Shown here: piece after piece, positions 1 through 13,021 of the stretch
How positions within the stretch are numbered: the first letter of the stretch is position 1
Layout: the number at the start of each line of letters is the position of its first letter
Source: Corynebacterium doosanense CAU 212 = DSM 45436
GTDB taxonomy: Bacteria; Actinomycetota; Actinomycetes; Mycobacteriales; Mycobacteriaceae
Direction of reading: 5' to 3'
NCBI RefSeq assembly: GCF_000767055.1
Contig: NZ_CP006764.1
Coordinates: 496,001 to 560,000 of the forward strand
DNA: 64,000 bases
The notes under the pieces: generated by a model
The model's database searches: none
Told to the model about the DNA's origin: nothing
The model's input: only the letters and a program-made list of their open reading frames with translations
Position numbers and translations under genes: made by a program

Positions 1-321
1 GCACCGGAAGCCGTCGGCGATGAGCTCGCCCACGATGTCCGCGATCGCCGCCGTCAGTGCCCCAAAGGACAGGTCGATGGTGCCCGGGAACAGCGAACCC
101 CCGCCGCTGTAGGGGGCCGAGCGGTATCCGTACGCCAGTGCGGGCAGGGCGATTCCGTCGATGTCACGGGCGACGGCCTCAGCTATCGACGCCGCGATCA
201 CCGTGTCCGTCGACAACGGCAGATGCGGTCCGTGCTGTTCGCAGGAGCCCACGGGCAGGATGGCCACCCGGCCGGTGCTTGCGCGGAAGTCTTCCCAGGT
301 CATGTCCGAGGCGTGCGTCAT
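1..321 (-). CDS. creatininase-family amidohydrolase, N-terminal part (cut by left edge)
   Basis: This is the first 107 codons of a gene reading leftward off the window. Near its N-terminus the protein has GSCEQHGPHLPLSTDT, the metal-binding signature of creatininase / MftE-like amidohydrolases (Glu and His ligands). It continues with the family's glycine-rich segment (YGYRSAPYSGGGSLFPGT). The family hydrolyses cyclic amides or peptides with divalent metals; the substrate cannot be told from half a protein. The ATG at 319-321 is used; a second in-frame ATG at 301-303 is possible. The gene diverges from the DUF3068 gene, and about 110 bases between them must hold both promoters. Family call is firm; function is open. 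Confidence 0.85.
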   Translation of the reverse strand, partial: MTHASDMTWEDFRASTGRVAILPVGSCEQHGPHLPLSTDTVIAASIAEAVARDIDGIALPALAYGYRSAPYSGGGSLFPGTIDLSFGALTAAIADIVGELIADGFRC

Positions 322-395
322 GGTCGCCCAATGTAGGTGCGGGGCGGGTACCGGTGGCCGGGCCACGCCGGGGAGGCGCTGGGCGCGGCGTCGAT

Positions 396-432
396 ACGTT
401 TTTCCCGCGTCGTTCACGCTAGACTCGCCCGC
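396..432 (+). promoter_or_regulatory. promoter giving a leaderless DUF3068 transcript
   Basis: A good corynebacterial -10 box, TAGACT, lies at 420-425, seven bases before the A of the ATG at 433. Transcription would start at or next to the start codon, so the mRNA is predicted to be leaderless. No convincing -35 is present. The arrangement supports 433 as the start, since there is no Shine-Dalgarno sequence. Confidence 0.55.
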
Positions 433-1446
433 ATGCTTCCGAAGTCCCGCATCATCTCCGCGCTCCTCGTCGGCCTCGGCCTCGCGCTGATGGTCGCGGG
501 GCTGATCGCGCCGATGGTGCTGACCACGGACGGACGGCTGCCGCTCGACCTCGAGGACACCACGTGGACCATCACCGACGAGAACGCCACCAGCGCGCCG
601 AAGTATGACGCCCAGGCACGTCCCCGGCAGGCGCCGGTCTCCCATCAGCTGCACCTGCAGATCCAGGACCCGGCCAACGAGGACACCGCCACCGTGCGGG
701 TCGGCAGCTCGTGGCTGTACCCCGTGAACGAACAGCTGCTCTCCGCGCAGACGTGGAGCTACGTCATGGACCGGGTCAGCGGCCTGGCGGAGTCGCCGGC
801 GGCGCTGACACACACCATCGGCACGCCGCCGGCGGAGGTTCCGCTGGAGGGCAACTGGCTGAAGTTTCCGGCCGACGTCGAGCAGACCACCTACGACGTG
901 TTCGACGAGACGCTGCGGCGTGCCTACCCGGCCGTGTTCGTAGACCAGTCGGAGATCGACGGCCGCGAGGTGTACCACTTCCGCCAGGAGATCGCGCCCA
1001 CCAATGTGGCCACCTCCTACGCCGACATGTTCAACACGCGGGTCACGCCGACGGCAGAGGGCGGCACGGAGCAGTCCTACCTGCACCACGCCGCGACCCG
1101 TGAGCTGTGGGTCGACCAGATCACCGGCCTGGTGGTTGACGTGGATCTGCGCGTCGAGGACTACTACGCAACGACCTCCGGCCAGCGCACCGGCGATGTC
1201 CTGCTCTTCGACGGCTCGATGAGTGACGAGCAGACGTCGCAGCTCATCGACGCCGTCTCCGGGGTCCGCGGCGAGTCCACCACGCAGATGTGGCGGTGGG
1301 CCGCGATCATCCTCGGGGCGTTGATCGCTCTGGCCGGAGCTGCCGGGGCGTTCCTGTCCGGCCGGCGGGGCCGGGAAGAAAAGTTGCCGGGGGAGCCGGA
1401 AACGGTGGTAGCATCCCGCAGTAGCCGGAGGGCGACGCGCGGGTAG
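433..1446 (+). CDS. DUF3068 (PorA-family) membrane-anchored protein
   Basis: A 337-residue protein with one hydrophobic segment at each end. The N-terminal one (about residues 5-28, SALLVGLGLALMVAGL) is a signal anchor. The C-terminal one (about 291-313) is followed by a basic tail. The roughly 260-residue extracytoplasmic domain between them begins after TTDGRLPLDLEDT, which fits DUF3068 proteins common in Corynebacteriales and placed in the PorA family. Molecular function is unknown. It sits just upstream of rpoB on the same strand, but a separate rpoB promoter follows. An upstream extension of the frame to 337 is unlikely because of the leaderless promoter at 420-425. Confidence 0.75.
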   Translation: MLPKSRIISALLVGLGLALMVAGLIAPMVLTTDGRLPLDLEDTTWTITDENATSAPKYDAQARPRQAPVSHQLHLQIQDPANEDTATVRVGSSWLYPVNEQLLSAQTWSYVMDRVSGLAESPAALTHTIGTPPAEVPLEGNWLKFPADVEQTTYDVFDETLRRAYPAVFVDQSEIDGREVYHFRQEIAPTNVATSYADMFNTRVTPTAEGGTEQSYLHHAATRELWVDQITGLVVDVDLRVEDYYATTSGQRTGDVLLFDGSMSDEQTSQLIDAVSGVRGESTTQMWRWAAIILGALIALAGAAGAFLSGRRGREEKLPGEPETVVASRSSRRATRG

Positions 1447-1455
1447 ATTGTCCCC

Positions 1456-1484
1456 TTTACATGGGGTCGACAATGGTATAGGGT
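1456..1484 (+). promoter_or_regulatory. rpoBC promoter
   Basis: TTTACA (1456-1461) and TAGGGT (1479-1484) are separated by 17 bases, matching a housekeeping sigma-A promoter. The expected start near 1491 leaves a leader of about 200 nt before rpoB. A second TTGACA at 1554-1559 has no clear -10 partner. The leader contains no convincing gene. Confidence 0.55.
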
Positions 1485-1692
1485 ATTTCTTTGCGCTGGA
1501 ATTCGTCTCTGGTTATACATGGACCTCGTCGATGATCTTTCTCAGAAAGAGATTTGACAAGGTGACTTTGTGCTTTCCGGGGACGGTTATTCCACAGCAG
1601 ACCAAATGCTAATTTTACCAGCGGTTATCCCGGATTCCTGTCACTTTCCGCACAGGGATCGGCAACCGCGTGAGGTGCTGGAAGGACCCATC

Positions 1693-4600
1693 TTGGCAGT
1701 CTCCCGCCAGACCAAGTCAGTGGCCGAAATCCCCGGAGCTCCGACTCGGTACTCGTTCGCAAAGATCACCGAGCCTGTAGCAGTCCCGGGTCTTCTCGAT
1801 CTTCAGCTCGACTCCTTCTCATGGCTCATCGGCACGCCCGAGTGGCGCGCCCGCATGCAGGAAGAGCGCGGGGCAGATGCCACCGTGACGAGCGGACTCG
1901 AGGATATTCTTTTTGAGCTGAGCCCGATTCAGGATTACTCGGGCACCATGTCCCTGTCTCTCTCCGAGCCGCGCTTCGAGCCGGTCAAGCACACGGTGGA
2001 CGAGTGCAAGGACAAGGACATGAACTACTCCGCGCAGCTGTACGTCACCGCGGAGTTCATCAACAACGAGACGCAGGAGATCAAGTCCCAGACCGTCTTC
2101 ATCGGCGATTTCCCGCTGATGACCGACATGGGAACCTTCATCGTCAACGGCACCGAGCGTGTCGTCGTCTCCCAGCTCGTGCGTTCCCCGGGTGTGTACT
2201 TCGACCAGTCGATCGACAAGTCGACCGAGCGCCCGCTCCACTCCGTCAAGGTCATCCCGTCCCGCGGCGCATGGCTGGAGTTCGACGTCGACAAGCGCGA
2301 CACCGTCGGTGTGCGCATCGACCGTAAGCGCCGCCAGCCCGTCACCGTGCTGCTCAAGGCGCTGGGTTGGACCGAGGAACAGATCAAGGACCGCTTCGGT
2401 TTCTCCGAGCTCATGATGTCCACGCTCGAGTCCGACGGTGTCGCAAACACCGACGAGGCCCTGCTGGAGATCTACCGCAAGCAGCGTCCGGGCGAGCAGC
2501 CCACGCGTGACCTGGCGCAGTCGCTCATCGACAACGCCTTCTTCCGCGCCAAGCGCTACGACCTCGCACGTGTCGGCCGCTACAAGGTCAACCGCAAGCT
2601 CGGCCTCGGCGGCGACCACGACGGTCTGATGACGCTGACCGAAGAGGACATCGCCACCACCATCGAGTACCTCGTGCGCCTGCACGCGGGTGAGCGTCAG
2701 ATGACGTCGCCGACAGGGGAGAGCATCCCGCTGAACACGGACGACATCGACCACTTCGGTAACCGTCGTCTGCGTACCGTCGGCGAGCTCATCCAGAACC
2801 AGGTCCGTGTGGGCCTGTCCCGCATGGAGCGTGTCGTGCGCGAGCGCATGACCACGCAGGACGCGGAGTCGATCACCCCGACCTCGCTCATCAACGTGCG
2901 TCCGGTCTCCGCGGCCATCCGCGAGTTCTTCGGCACCTCGCAGCTGTCGCAGTTCATGGACCAGAACAACTCCCTGTCCGGCCTGACGCACAAGCGTCGT
3001 CTGTCGGCGCTCGGCCCGGGCGGTCTGTCCCGTGAGCGCGCCGGCATCGAGGTCCGAGACGTTCACCCGTCCCACTACGGCCGCATGTGCCCGATCGAGA
3101 CCCCTGAGGGCCCGAACATCGGCCTGATCGGTTCGCTGGCTTCCTACGCCCGCGTCAACTCCTTCGGTTTCATCGAGACCCCGTACCGTCGCGTCGTCGA
3201 CGGCCGTGTCACTGACGAGGTCAAGTACCTCACCGCTGACGAAGAGGACCGCTACGCCATCGCCCAGGCCTCGATCGAGCAGGACGCCGACGGCAACATC
3301 ACCGAAGAGCGCATCGAGGTCCGCATCAAGGACGGCGACATCGCCGTCACCGACGCCCAGGGTGTCGAGTGGATCGACGTGTCCCCGCGCCAGATGGTCT
3401 CCGTCGGTACCGCGATGATTCCGTTCCTCGAGCACGACGACGCCAACCGTGCCCTCATGGGTGCGAACATGCAGAAGCAGGCCGTTCCCCTGGTCCGCGC
3501 CGAGGCCGCCTACGTGGGCACCGGCATGGAGCAGCGCGCCGCCTACGACGCCGGCGACCTCGTCATCACCCCGAAGTCGGGTGTGGTGGAGAACGTCTCC
3601 GCCGATGTCATCACCATCATGGACGACGACGGCGTGCGTGACTCCTACATGCTGCGCAAGTTCCAGCGGACCAACCAGGGCACCAGCTACAACCAGTCCC
3701 CGCTGGTCAGCCTGGGCGAGCGCGTCGAGGCCGGTCAGGTCATCGCCGACGGTCCGGGCACGAAGAACGGCGAGATGGCCCTCGGCCGCAACCTTCTCGT
3801 CGCCTTCATGCCGTGGGAGGGCCACAACTACGAGGATGCGATCATCCTCAACCAGCGTGTGGTCGAGGACGACATCCTCACCTCCATCCACATCGAGGAA
3901 CACGAGATCGATGCCCGCGACACCAAGCTCGGTGCCGAGGAAATCACCCGTGAGATCCCCAACGTCTCCGAGGACGTCCTGCGCGACCTCGACGACCGCG
4001 GCATCGTCCGCCTCGGCGCCGACGTGCGCGACGGCGACATCCTCGTGGGCAAGGTCACGCCGAAGGGCGAGACCGAGCTGACCCCGGAGGAGCGCCTGCT
4101 GCGCGCCATCTTCGGTGAGAAGGCCCGTGAGGTGCGCGACACCTCGCTCAAGGTCCCCCACGGCGAGACCGGCAAGGTCATCGGCGTGCGTCGCTTCTCC
4201 CGCGAGGACGACGACGACCTGTCACCGGGCGTCAACGAGATGATCCGCGTGCACGTGGCCCAGAAGCGCAAGATCCAGGACGGCGATAAGATGGCCGGCC
4301 GCCACGGCAACAAGGGTGTCGTGGGCAAGATCCTGCCGCCCGAGGACATGCCCTTCATGGCCGACGGCACCCCGGTGGATATCATCCTCAACACCCACGG
4401 TGTCCCGCGTCGTATGAACATCGGCCAGGTCCTGGAGATCCACCTCGGTTGGCTCGCCCACGCGGGCTGGACCGTTGATCCCGAGGACCCGAAGAACGCC
4501 GAGCTCATCAAGACGCTGCCGGAGGAGCTCTACGACGTCCCGCCGGAGTCGCTCACCGCCACCCCGGTGTTCGACGGCGCCTCCAACGAGGAGCTCACCG

Positions 4601-5175
4601 GCCTGCTGGCCAACTCGAAGCCCAACCGTGACGGCGACGTCATGGTCGACGCCTCGGGCAAGACCAGGCTTTTCGACGGTCGTTCAGGCGAGCCGTTCCA
4701 GTACCCCATCTCCGTGGGTTACATGTACATGCTCAAGCTGCACCACCTGGTCGACGAGAAGATCCACGCCCGTTCCACCGGTCCGTACTCCATGATCACC
4801 CAGCAGCCGCTGGGCGGTAAGGCACAGTTCGGTGGCCAGCGTTTCGGCGAGATGGAGGTGTGGGCGATGCAGGCATACGGCGCCGCCTACACCCTGCAGG
4901 AGCTGCTCACCATCAAGTCGGATGACGTGGTCGGCCGCGTGAAGGTCTACGAGGCCATCGTCAAGGGCGACAACATCCCCGACCCGGGCATCCCGGAGTC
5001 GTTCAAGGTCCTGCTCAAGGAGCTGCAGTCGCTGTGCCTCAACGTCGAGGTCCTGGCCACTGACGGCACCCCGATGGAGCTCACCGGCGACGACGACGAG
5101 GACGAAGCCGGCTCCTCGCTGGGCATCAACCTGTCCCGCGACGAGCGCGCTGACGCCGACTCCGACATCGCCTAG
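1693..5175 (+). CDS. rpoB: RNA polymerase beta subunit
   Basis: Beta subunit of the core RNA polymerase, about 1160 residues, full length for actinobacteria. The rifampicin pocket is intact and looks sensitive: [18 protein letters not shown], then [13 protein letters not shown], with the Asp, His and Ser equivalent to E. coli 516, 526 and 531. The catalytic [18 protein letters not shown] and the C-terminal [18 protein letters not shown] motifs are present. The chosen start is TTG at 1693, six bases after AAGGA (1682-1686). The commonly annotated upstream GTG at 1675 would translate this ribosome-binding site as Leu-Glu-Gly. It is co-transcribed with rpoC 104 bases downstream. Confidence 0.97.
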   Translation: MAVSRQTKSVAEIPGAPTRYSFAKITEPVAVPGLLDLQLDSFSWLIGTPEWRARMQEERGADATVTSGLEDILFELSPIQDYSGTMSLSLSEPRFEPVKHTVDECKDKDMNYSAQLYVTAEFINNETQEIKSQTVFIGDFPLMTDMGTFIVNGTERVVVSQLVRSPGVYFDQSIDKSTERPLHSVKVIPSRGAWLEFDVDKRDTVGVRIDRKRRQPVTVLLKALGWTEEQIKDRFGFSELMMSTLESDGVANTDEALLEIYRKQRPGEQPTRDLAQSLIDNAFFRAKRYDLARVGRYKVNRKLGLGGDHDGLMTLTEEDIATTIEYLVRLHAGERQMTSPTGESIPLNTDDIDHFGNRRLRTVGELIQNQVRVGLSRMERVVRERMTTQDAESITPTSLINVRPVSAAIREFFGTSQLSQFMDQNNSLSGLTHKRRLSALGPGGLSRERAGIEVRDVHPSHYGRMCPIETPEGPNIGLIGSLASYARVNSFGFIETPYRRVVDGRVTDEVKYLTADEEDRYAIAQASIEQDADGNITEERIEVRIKDGDIAVTDAQGVEWIDVSPRQMVSVGTAMIPFLEHDDANRALMGANMQKQAVPLVRAEAAYVGTGMEQRAAYDAGDLVITPKSGVVENVSADVITIMDDDGVRDSYMLRKFQRTNQGTSYNQSPLVSLGERVEAGQVIADGPGTKNGEMALGRNLLVAFMPWEGHNYEDAIILNQRVVEDDILTSIHIEEHEIDARDTKLGAEEITREIPNVSEDVLRDLDDRGIVRLGADVRDGDILVGKVTPKGETELTPEERLLRAIFGEKAREVRDTSLKVPHGETGKVIGVRRFSREDDDDLSPGVNEMIRVHVAQKRKIQDGDKMAGRHGNKGVVGKILPPEDMPFMADGTPVDIILNTHGVPRRMNIGQVLEIHLGWLAHAGWTVDPEDPKNAELIKTLPEELYDVPPESLTATPVFDGASNEELTGLLANSKPNRDGDVMVDASGKTRLFDGRSGEPFQYPISVGYMYMLKLHHLVDEKIHARSTGPYSMITQQPLGGKAQFGGQRFGEMEVWAMQAYGAAYTLQELLTIKSDDVVGRVKVYEAIVKGDNIPDPGIPESFKVLLKELQSLCLNVEVLATDGTPMELTGDDDEDEAGSSLGINLSRDERADADSDIA

Positions 5176-5186
5176 GTAGTTCTCCG

Positions 5187-5211
5187 GCTCCCCCCTTTCT
5201 CCGGGGGGAGC
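5187..5211 (+). other. stem-loop between rpoB and rpoC
   Basis: GCTCCCCCC (5187-5195) pairs perfectly with GGGGGGAGC (5203-5211) around a 7-base loop. No T-run follows, so it is not a standard terminator. It could be a partial terminator, an mRNA processing site or a stability element that sets the rpoB:rpoC ratio. Confidence 0.5.
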
Positions 5212-5279
5212 GCATCACCACAGCTAGTTCTCATAACAGTCATTCGATCCCTCCACGAAGGAGGGTGAAAGGGAGTTAC

Positions 5280-9293
<4,014 letters not shown>

Positions 9294-9310
9294 CCTTCGC
9301 GCACGCAGTG

Positions 9311-9357
9311 AACCCCCAGTTCCGACCCTCGTGGTCGGGGCTGGGGGTTCTTGCGTT
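9311..9357 (+). terminator. rpoBC terminator
   Basis: AACCCCCAG (9311-9319) pairs with CTGGGGGTT (9341-9349), enclosing a second stem CCGAC/GTCGG. A T-rich stretch (TTCTTGCGTTTT) follows. It is placed 18 bases after the rpoC stop and ends the polymerase operon. Confidence 0.85.
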
Positions 9358-9458
9358 TTGGGGGAGAATCCCCGTTTATCCAGTACAAGCGGGTAAGCGG
9401 CTTTATGCTCAGCGGAGTACTTGACAATCGGATTCCCCAAAATTCAGGAGCGCTACCC

Positions 9459-10517
9459 GTGTCCTCTCCATTCGATACTCCGTTTAAACCGCCCTCCAGA
9501 CCGGGCGTTCCCCCTGCGCAGTCGACCGGTGAAAAGCCGGACTGGAAGGCCGCCGTGAAATGGGCGGGACTCGCGCTGCGGGAGCGGCCGGGGAAGTGGT
9601 TGTGGCTGGTGTTTGTGTTGGCGTTTTTGCTCCGGATGCCTTGGGGAGCGGACGTCTTGCTTTCAAACTTGACGGACCAAGGAGAGGGGTGGCCAGAAGA
9701 GCTTGGTCTAATTGTGGCCTTACTCTTCCTGATGTTGCTGCTTCCAATGATCTCCTTAGCGGTAGTAAGAATTCACGAGTCCGCGGCCAGGCAATTGAAA
9801 AGAGACGGGCTCGTCGCACGGGTGCCGCATGCTTCCCGTGTGACAGGCTTTGGCTGGTTGTGCACGTTTTCGGTTGCAGTGGTGTTGACGGTGGCGCTTA
9901 TCCCGGTTCTCATTCCGGAGGTAGCTCGTAGAACTTTCTGTTACACCCATACTTGGTCTCGGGACATCGACACACGGTGCGGCGACAATTTCAATTACGT
10001 AGTCGAGCCAAGGGATCAAATGATCGCGATGGTAGTGGTTAGCGTCGTGGTCCCACTGGTTGGTTACCTCATCTATGGCGTAATGATCGAGGACCGGAAC
10101 CTTAAAAGATCTGCGGCAAATGCACTTCAACTTGGGGTGAGGAACTATCGCTGGACCGCGGCGACGCAGGCTGTAGTCATGGTCGTAACTGTTGTCGCCT
10201 TTGTTCTCTACCGCTTGCTCGAATGGGGAGTGGATTCTGCGCAGGACAATCTTCTGGAGGCTGTGCATAGAAGCAACCTTGGGTGGGATCTCACAATGTT
10301 CGCCTCAGGATTTGTTGGCTATTCACTCGCCTTCGCCGTCGGCCTGGGCATCCCGATCCTCTTCGCAGCGCTGATCTGGGCGCACCTCTCTTACCAGGCC
10401 GGAATCTTCGACCGCTTCCGCGGGCCTTCGACCCAGATCTCTGCCGGCAACCCGCTGCAGAACCTCGGGTATCAGCGCCAAGCGCCAAACGGATACCGTT
10501 CTTCCCCGTTCGGGTGA
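9459..10517 (+). CDS. six-TM membrane protein with SPF motifs at both ends
   Basis: No family recognised. The 352-residue protein has six predicted membrane spans. The loop between spans 3 and 4 contains two cysteines (FCYTHTW ... TRCGDN), consistent with a periplasmic disulfide, so both ends should be cytosolic. It opens with SSPFDTPF and closes with SSPFG, the short motif shared across this block. The GTG start at 9459 has AGGAG eight bases upstream. The central half is visibly poorer in GC (four 60-base lines counted by eye range from 43 to 55 percent) than the genes around it, suggesting later acquisition or relaxed constraint. It stands alone, with its own upstream region after the rpoC terminator. 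Confidence 0.75.
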   Translation: MSSPFDTPFKPPSRPGVPPAQSTGEKPDWKAAVKWAGLALRERPGKWLWLVFVLAFLLRMPWGADVLLSNLTDQGEGWPEELGLIVALLFLMLLLPMISLAVVRIHESAARQLKRDGLVARVPHASRVTGFGWLCTFSVAVVLTVALIPVLIPEVARRTFCYTHTWSRDIDTRCGDNFNYVVEPRDQMIAMVVVSVVVPLVGYLIYGVMIEDRNLKRSAANALQLGVRNYRWTAATQAVVMVVTVVAFVLYRLLEWGVDSAQDNLLEAVHRSNLGWDLTMFASGFVGYSLAFAVGLGIPILFAALIWAHLSYQAGIFDRFRGPSTQISAGNPLQNLGYQRQAPNGYRSSPFG

Positions 10518-10643
10518 AGAAACGCATACACTGCACCGTTATTTGCTGATTAAAATTTCTGACGTTTCTGTTGCAGCGGGACGTCGTTAAGCCATCATCC
10601 AACTTTCACCCGCTCGAATGCGGGAAACCAAGGAGTATTTCGC

Positions 10644-11237
10644 ATGTCCTTCAACAACAACCCCTTCGACCAGGGGAACAACTTCCCGCCCACGACCTCC
10701 TTCCCAGCGTCGGAGCTGTACCCCCAGGGGCTGGGTGGCCCGCAGGCGGGGAAATCGGGGCCGGGGCCCGCGGTGTGGGTTGCTATCGCGGCGGTGGTGG
10801 CTGTGGTCATCGCGGTGGTGGCTGCGGTGCTCATGCTGGGAGGGAACAAGGCGGATAGCTCCTCCGCCGCAGATCCGACTGTGGTCAGGCAGACGTCTGC
10901 CCAGGTCGCGTCAAGCTCAACGGCTCCGGCCCCGGCCCCTGCACCTGCTCCTGCCCCCGCTCCGGCTCCGGCACCTGCTCCGACTCCCGCGGCGCAAATC
11001 CCGTCGTACGCGCAGTCGGTAGGAAACGGCATCTCGCTCTCGGGCCCGACCTCAACCTCGTTTGCCCTGCGTGTGGGCGCTGCCTGGCGGTCCACCTACG
11101 GCTCCAACTACAGCGGGAACGGCAGTTTGAGCGTCTACAGCCCGGTCACGGGTGGTACATACAACATGTGGTGCACCAACTACTCGTCGTACGTGCACTG
11201 CTCCGGCGGCGACAACGCAAACGTGTACATCCAGTGA
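10644..11237 (+). CDS. single-TM protein with Pro-Ala linker and extracytoplasmic domain
   Basis: No family recognised. The 197-residue protein begins MSFNNNPFDQ, the shared NPF/SPF motif, in a 40-residue cytosolic Gly/Pro-rich stretch. One strongly hydrophobic span follows (about residues 46-70, AIAAVVAVVIAVVAAVLML). Then comes a low-complexity Pro-Ala repeat (about residues 95-115) that would cross the wall. The small C-terminal domain is rich in Tyr, Ser, Asn and Gly, with two cysteines (MWCTNY ... VHCSGG). AAGGAG lies eight bases before the ATG. Its stop overlaps the next start (TGATG), so it is translated with the lipoprotein gene. The likely role is an envelope-facing arm of the block's assembly. 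Confidence 0.75.
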   Translation: MSFNNNPFDQGNNFPPTTSFPASELYPQGLGGPQAGKSGPGPAVWVAIAAVVAVVIAVVAAVLMLGGNKADSSSAADPTVVRQTSAQVASSSTAPAPAPAPAPAPAPAPAPAPTPAAQIPSYAQSVGNGISLSGPTSTSFALRVGAAWRSTYGSNYSGNGSLSVYSPVTGGTYNMWCTNYSSYVHCSGGDNANVYIQ

Positions 11238-12016
11238 TGGCCTCAAGAACGGCCGTAGCACTGGGGGCCGCGTTGTTGCTCGGTGGTTGCGCACAGGCAC
11301 CGGAAACACAGCCCGCGGAATCGGTGGCTCCGCCCGCCGATTCTGCTGCAGCGGCCGAACTTCAGCACATGGTCGCCGCCCTAGAGCAGGAGATGCACGC
11401 GCAGATCGGAGTCGTCGTGCTCGGGCCGGAAGGGGAACAGTCCGCGGGCTCGCTGACACCCGGACCGGCGTGGTCGACCATCAAGGTTCCGCTGGCGATT
11501 GCGGCACTGCGGGCGAACCCATCGTTGTCCCACCTCGCGGGTTCCGCCATTACGGTGTCCGACAACGCCGCCGCCCAACAGCTGTGGGGCAGCCTGGGAG
11601 GGGGAGCAGCCGCGGCGGAAGCCGTAGAAGCAGTTCTCCGGGAGAGCGGCGATGACCACACCCAGGTCAACGAACAGGTGACACGCCCCGAGTTCAGCGC
11701 CTTCGGCCAAACCGGGTGGGCGCTGGAGGATCAGGCGGCGTTCGCCCGGCACCTTTCTGCGTCGACAGGCGCGGCGGAGATAGAGGTGCGAAACTACATG
11801 GCGCAGGTGGCAAGTTCTGATTCCTATGGCCTCGGGGAGCTTGGCGACGCCCACTTCAAAGGTGGCTGGGGACCCGAGCTCAATGGTGCCTACCTCACCC
11901 GTCAGTTCGGGTACTCGGGAGACACAGCCATCGCGGTTGCGACCATCCCCGCCGACGGGTCCTACGCCAGCGGGCAACAGGTGCTGTCCGAACTGACCAG
12001 ACGCCTCAATCTCTAA
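11237..12016 (+). CDS. lipoprotein serine hydrolase with class A beta-lactamase-like motifs
   Basis: The 259-residue precursor has a lipobox (LLGGC, Cys18), so the mature protein is predicted to be lipid-anchored outside the membrane. The three active-site elements of penicillin-recognising serine enzymes are visible: Ser80-Thr-Ile-Lys83 (SxxK), Ser108-Asp-Asn110 (SDN) and Lys208-Gly-Gly (KTG-like). I do not see a clear omega-loop Glu (ExxLN), so hydrolysis of beta-lactams is uncertain. It may be a peptidoglycan-directed or regulatory hydrolase. The start overlaps the stop of the preceding gene. It lacks the SPF motif, in keeping with being wholly extracytoplasmic. Confidence 0.75.
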   Translation: MASRTAVALGAALLLGGCAQAPETQPAESVAPPADSAAAAELQHMVAALEQEMHAQIGVVVLGPEGEQSAGSLTPGPAWSTIKVPLAIAALRANPSLSHLAGSAITVSDNAAAQQLWGSLGGGAAAAEAVEAVLRESGDDHTQVNEQVTRPEFSAFGQTGWALEDQAAFARHLSASTGAAEIEVRNYMAQVASSDSYGLGELGDAHFKGGWGPELNGAYLTRQFGYSGDTAIAVATIPADGSYASGQQVLSELTRRLNL

Positions 12017-12037
12017 CAGGAAGAACCGGGAAACTTC

Positions 12038-12382
12038 ATGACGTTCAAAGGAAACAGCCCCTTCGGCTCGCCCTCGCAGCCGGGACCGATGGCTTCCGGC
12101 CCCTCGCCTCTGCCCCCGCAACGGCCGAGCGCGGCGGTGACCCCTCGGGCCTCGTCAAACTGGGTCACGGTGGCCTGGATCGTGGCGACGGCCATGCTCA
12201 CCGTGGTCCTCGGCGCGGGTGCCGCGTTTGTGGACAACTCCCGGGGCGGCTCTACCGCCGGCGAGACCGGTGAAGTGACCTCGGTCCCATTCGTGCCGCG
12301 CGAGCAGACGGGGGAGTCGGAGGAGTCGGAGGCGACAACGCCGACGGTCCCGACGGTAACGCCTAGTACGACCGCCCTCTGA
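12038..12382 (+). CDS. small single-TM protein with N-terminal SPFG
   Basis: No family recognised. The 114-residue protein starts MTFKGNSPFGSPSQPG, carrying the motif shared across the block. A Pro-rich stretch follows, then one membrane span (about residues 44-64, VTVAWIVATAMLTVVLGAGAA). The external tail is rich in Glu, Thr and Pro. The N-terminal motif would be cytosolic. It follows the lipoprotein gene by 21 bases with an AGGAAG upstream, so the three genes from 10644 probably form one operon. Confidence 0.7.
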   Translation: MTFKGNSPFGSPSQPGPMASGPSPLPPQRPSAAVTPRASSNWVTVAWIVATAMLTVVLGAGAAFVDNSRGGSTAGETGEVTSVPFVPREQTGESEESEATTPTVPTVTPSTTAL

Positions 12383-12520
12383 TCACACCCTCGGCTGCAC
12401 CCCGGATTGTTCCTCCAATGGTCATGTGGGAAACAGTTACCCGGGTCGGTTATGTGCACTAATGTCTATTTAAACATTTTGGTTTCCTGAACAGGAATAT
12501 TTTAAGAAAGCGATGTACGA

Positions 12521-13018
12521 GTGACTTCTCCGTTTGATCGTCGGCCTTCCGGGCCGAGTTCAGCCCAGCAGCCGTCCGGCAGCTCTCCCTTTGCAGGTAA
12601 TGGGCCGTTCTCCAGTAGCTCGTTCTCAGGTGAGCCAGCAGCTCCCGCGCCGGCCGAGAGTTCCCCGAGCCCGGCTGCGGCGCCCCTGAAGCCGGCGTCC
12701 GGCCCGTGGCTTCCCCTCATCGCCGCTGTAGTGAGCGCGGTCGTCGGCCTGGTGTGCGCGCTGATCGCCCAGTTCAGTTCTCTGACCGCCACCTCCACCA
12801 CCTACGCCACGCTCGCGGGCATCGGGTGGCTGCTCTGCGGTGTGTTCGCCCTTGTACTGCTGGGGATCTATTCCATCCAGGACAACAAGATTCGTGCGGG
12901 ATCTTTCTATGTCAGTAATCCCGCGCACTCCGCCGTCAGGGGTATCACCCTCGGCCTGGCCATGCTCGGCGTCGTTCTCGCCGCAGTGGAAATCGCTCTA
13001 TTCGTTTCGAAGCTGTAA
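12521..13018 (+). CDS. three-TM small membrane protein with SPF motifs
   Basis: No family recognised. The 165-residue protein starts with GTG. The first 60 residues are disordered (Ser/Pro/Gly) with SPFD at 3-6 and further SPF and GPF copies at about 22-32. Three membrane spans follow (about 67-90, 93-117 and 141-163). There is no good Shine-Dalgarno sequence before the GTG. The 138 bases upstream are AT-rich and probably hold a promoter. The next gene (vWA protein) begins three bases after its stop, so the two are coupled. Confidence 0.7.
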   Translation: MTSPFDRRPSGPSSAQQPSGSSPFAGNGPFSSSSFSGEPAAPAPAESSPSPAAAPLKPASGPWLPLIAAVVSAVVGLVCALIAQFSSLTATSTTYATLAGIGWLLCGVFALVLLGIYSIQDNKIRAGSFYVSNPAHSAVRGITLGLAMLGVVLAAVEIALFVSKL

Positions 13019-13021
13019 AGG

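Noticed and set aside
1554-1559. TTGACA as a second rpoB promoter
   Set aside because: No acceptable -10 at 16-19 bases downstream.
1819-4161. A 780-codon minus-strand frame opposite rpoB
   Set aside because: Same reason: antisense shadow of rpoB with no recognisable motif.
10920-11000. Pro-Ala coding repeat as a DNA microsatellite or CRISPR-like array
   Set aside because: It is an imperfect hexamer-like repeat inside a coding frame, with no spacers; best explained as a wall-spanning linker.
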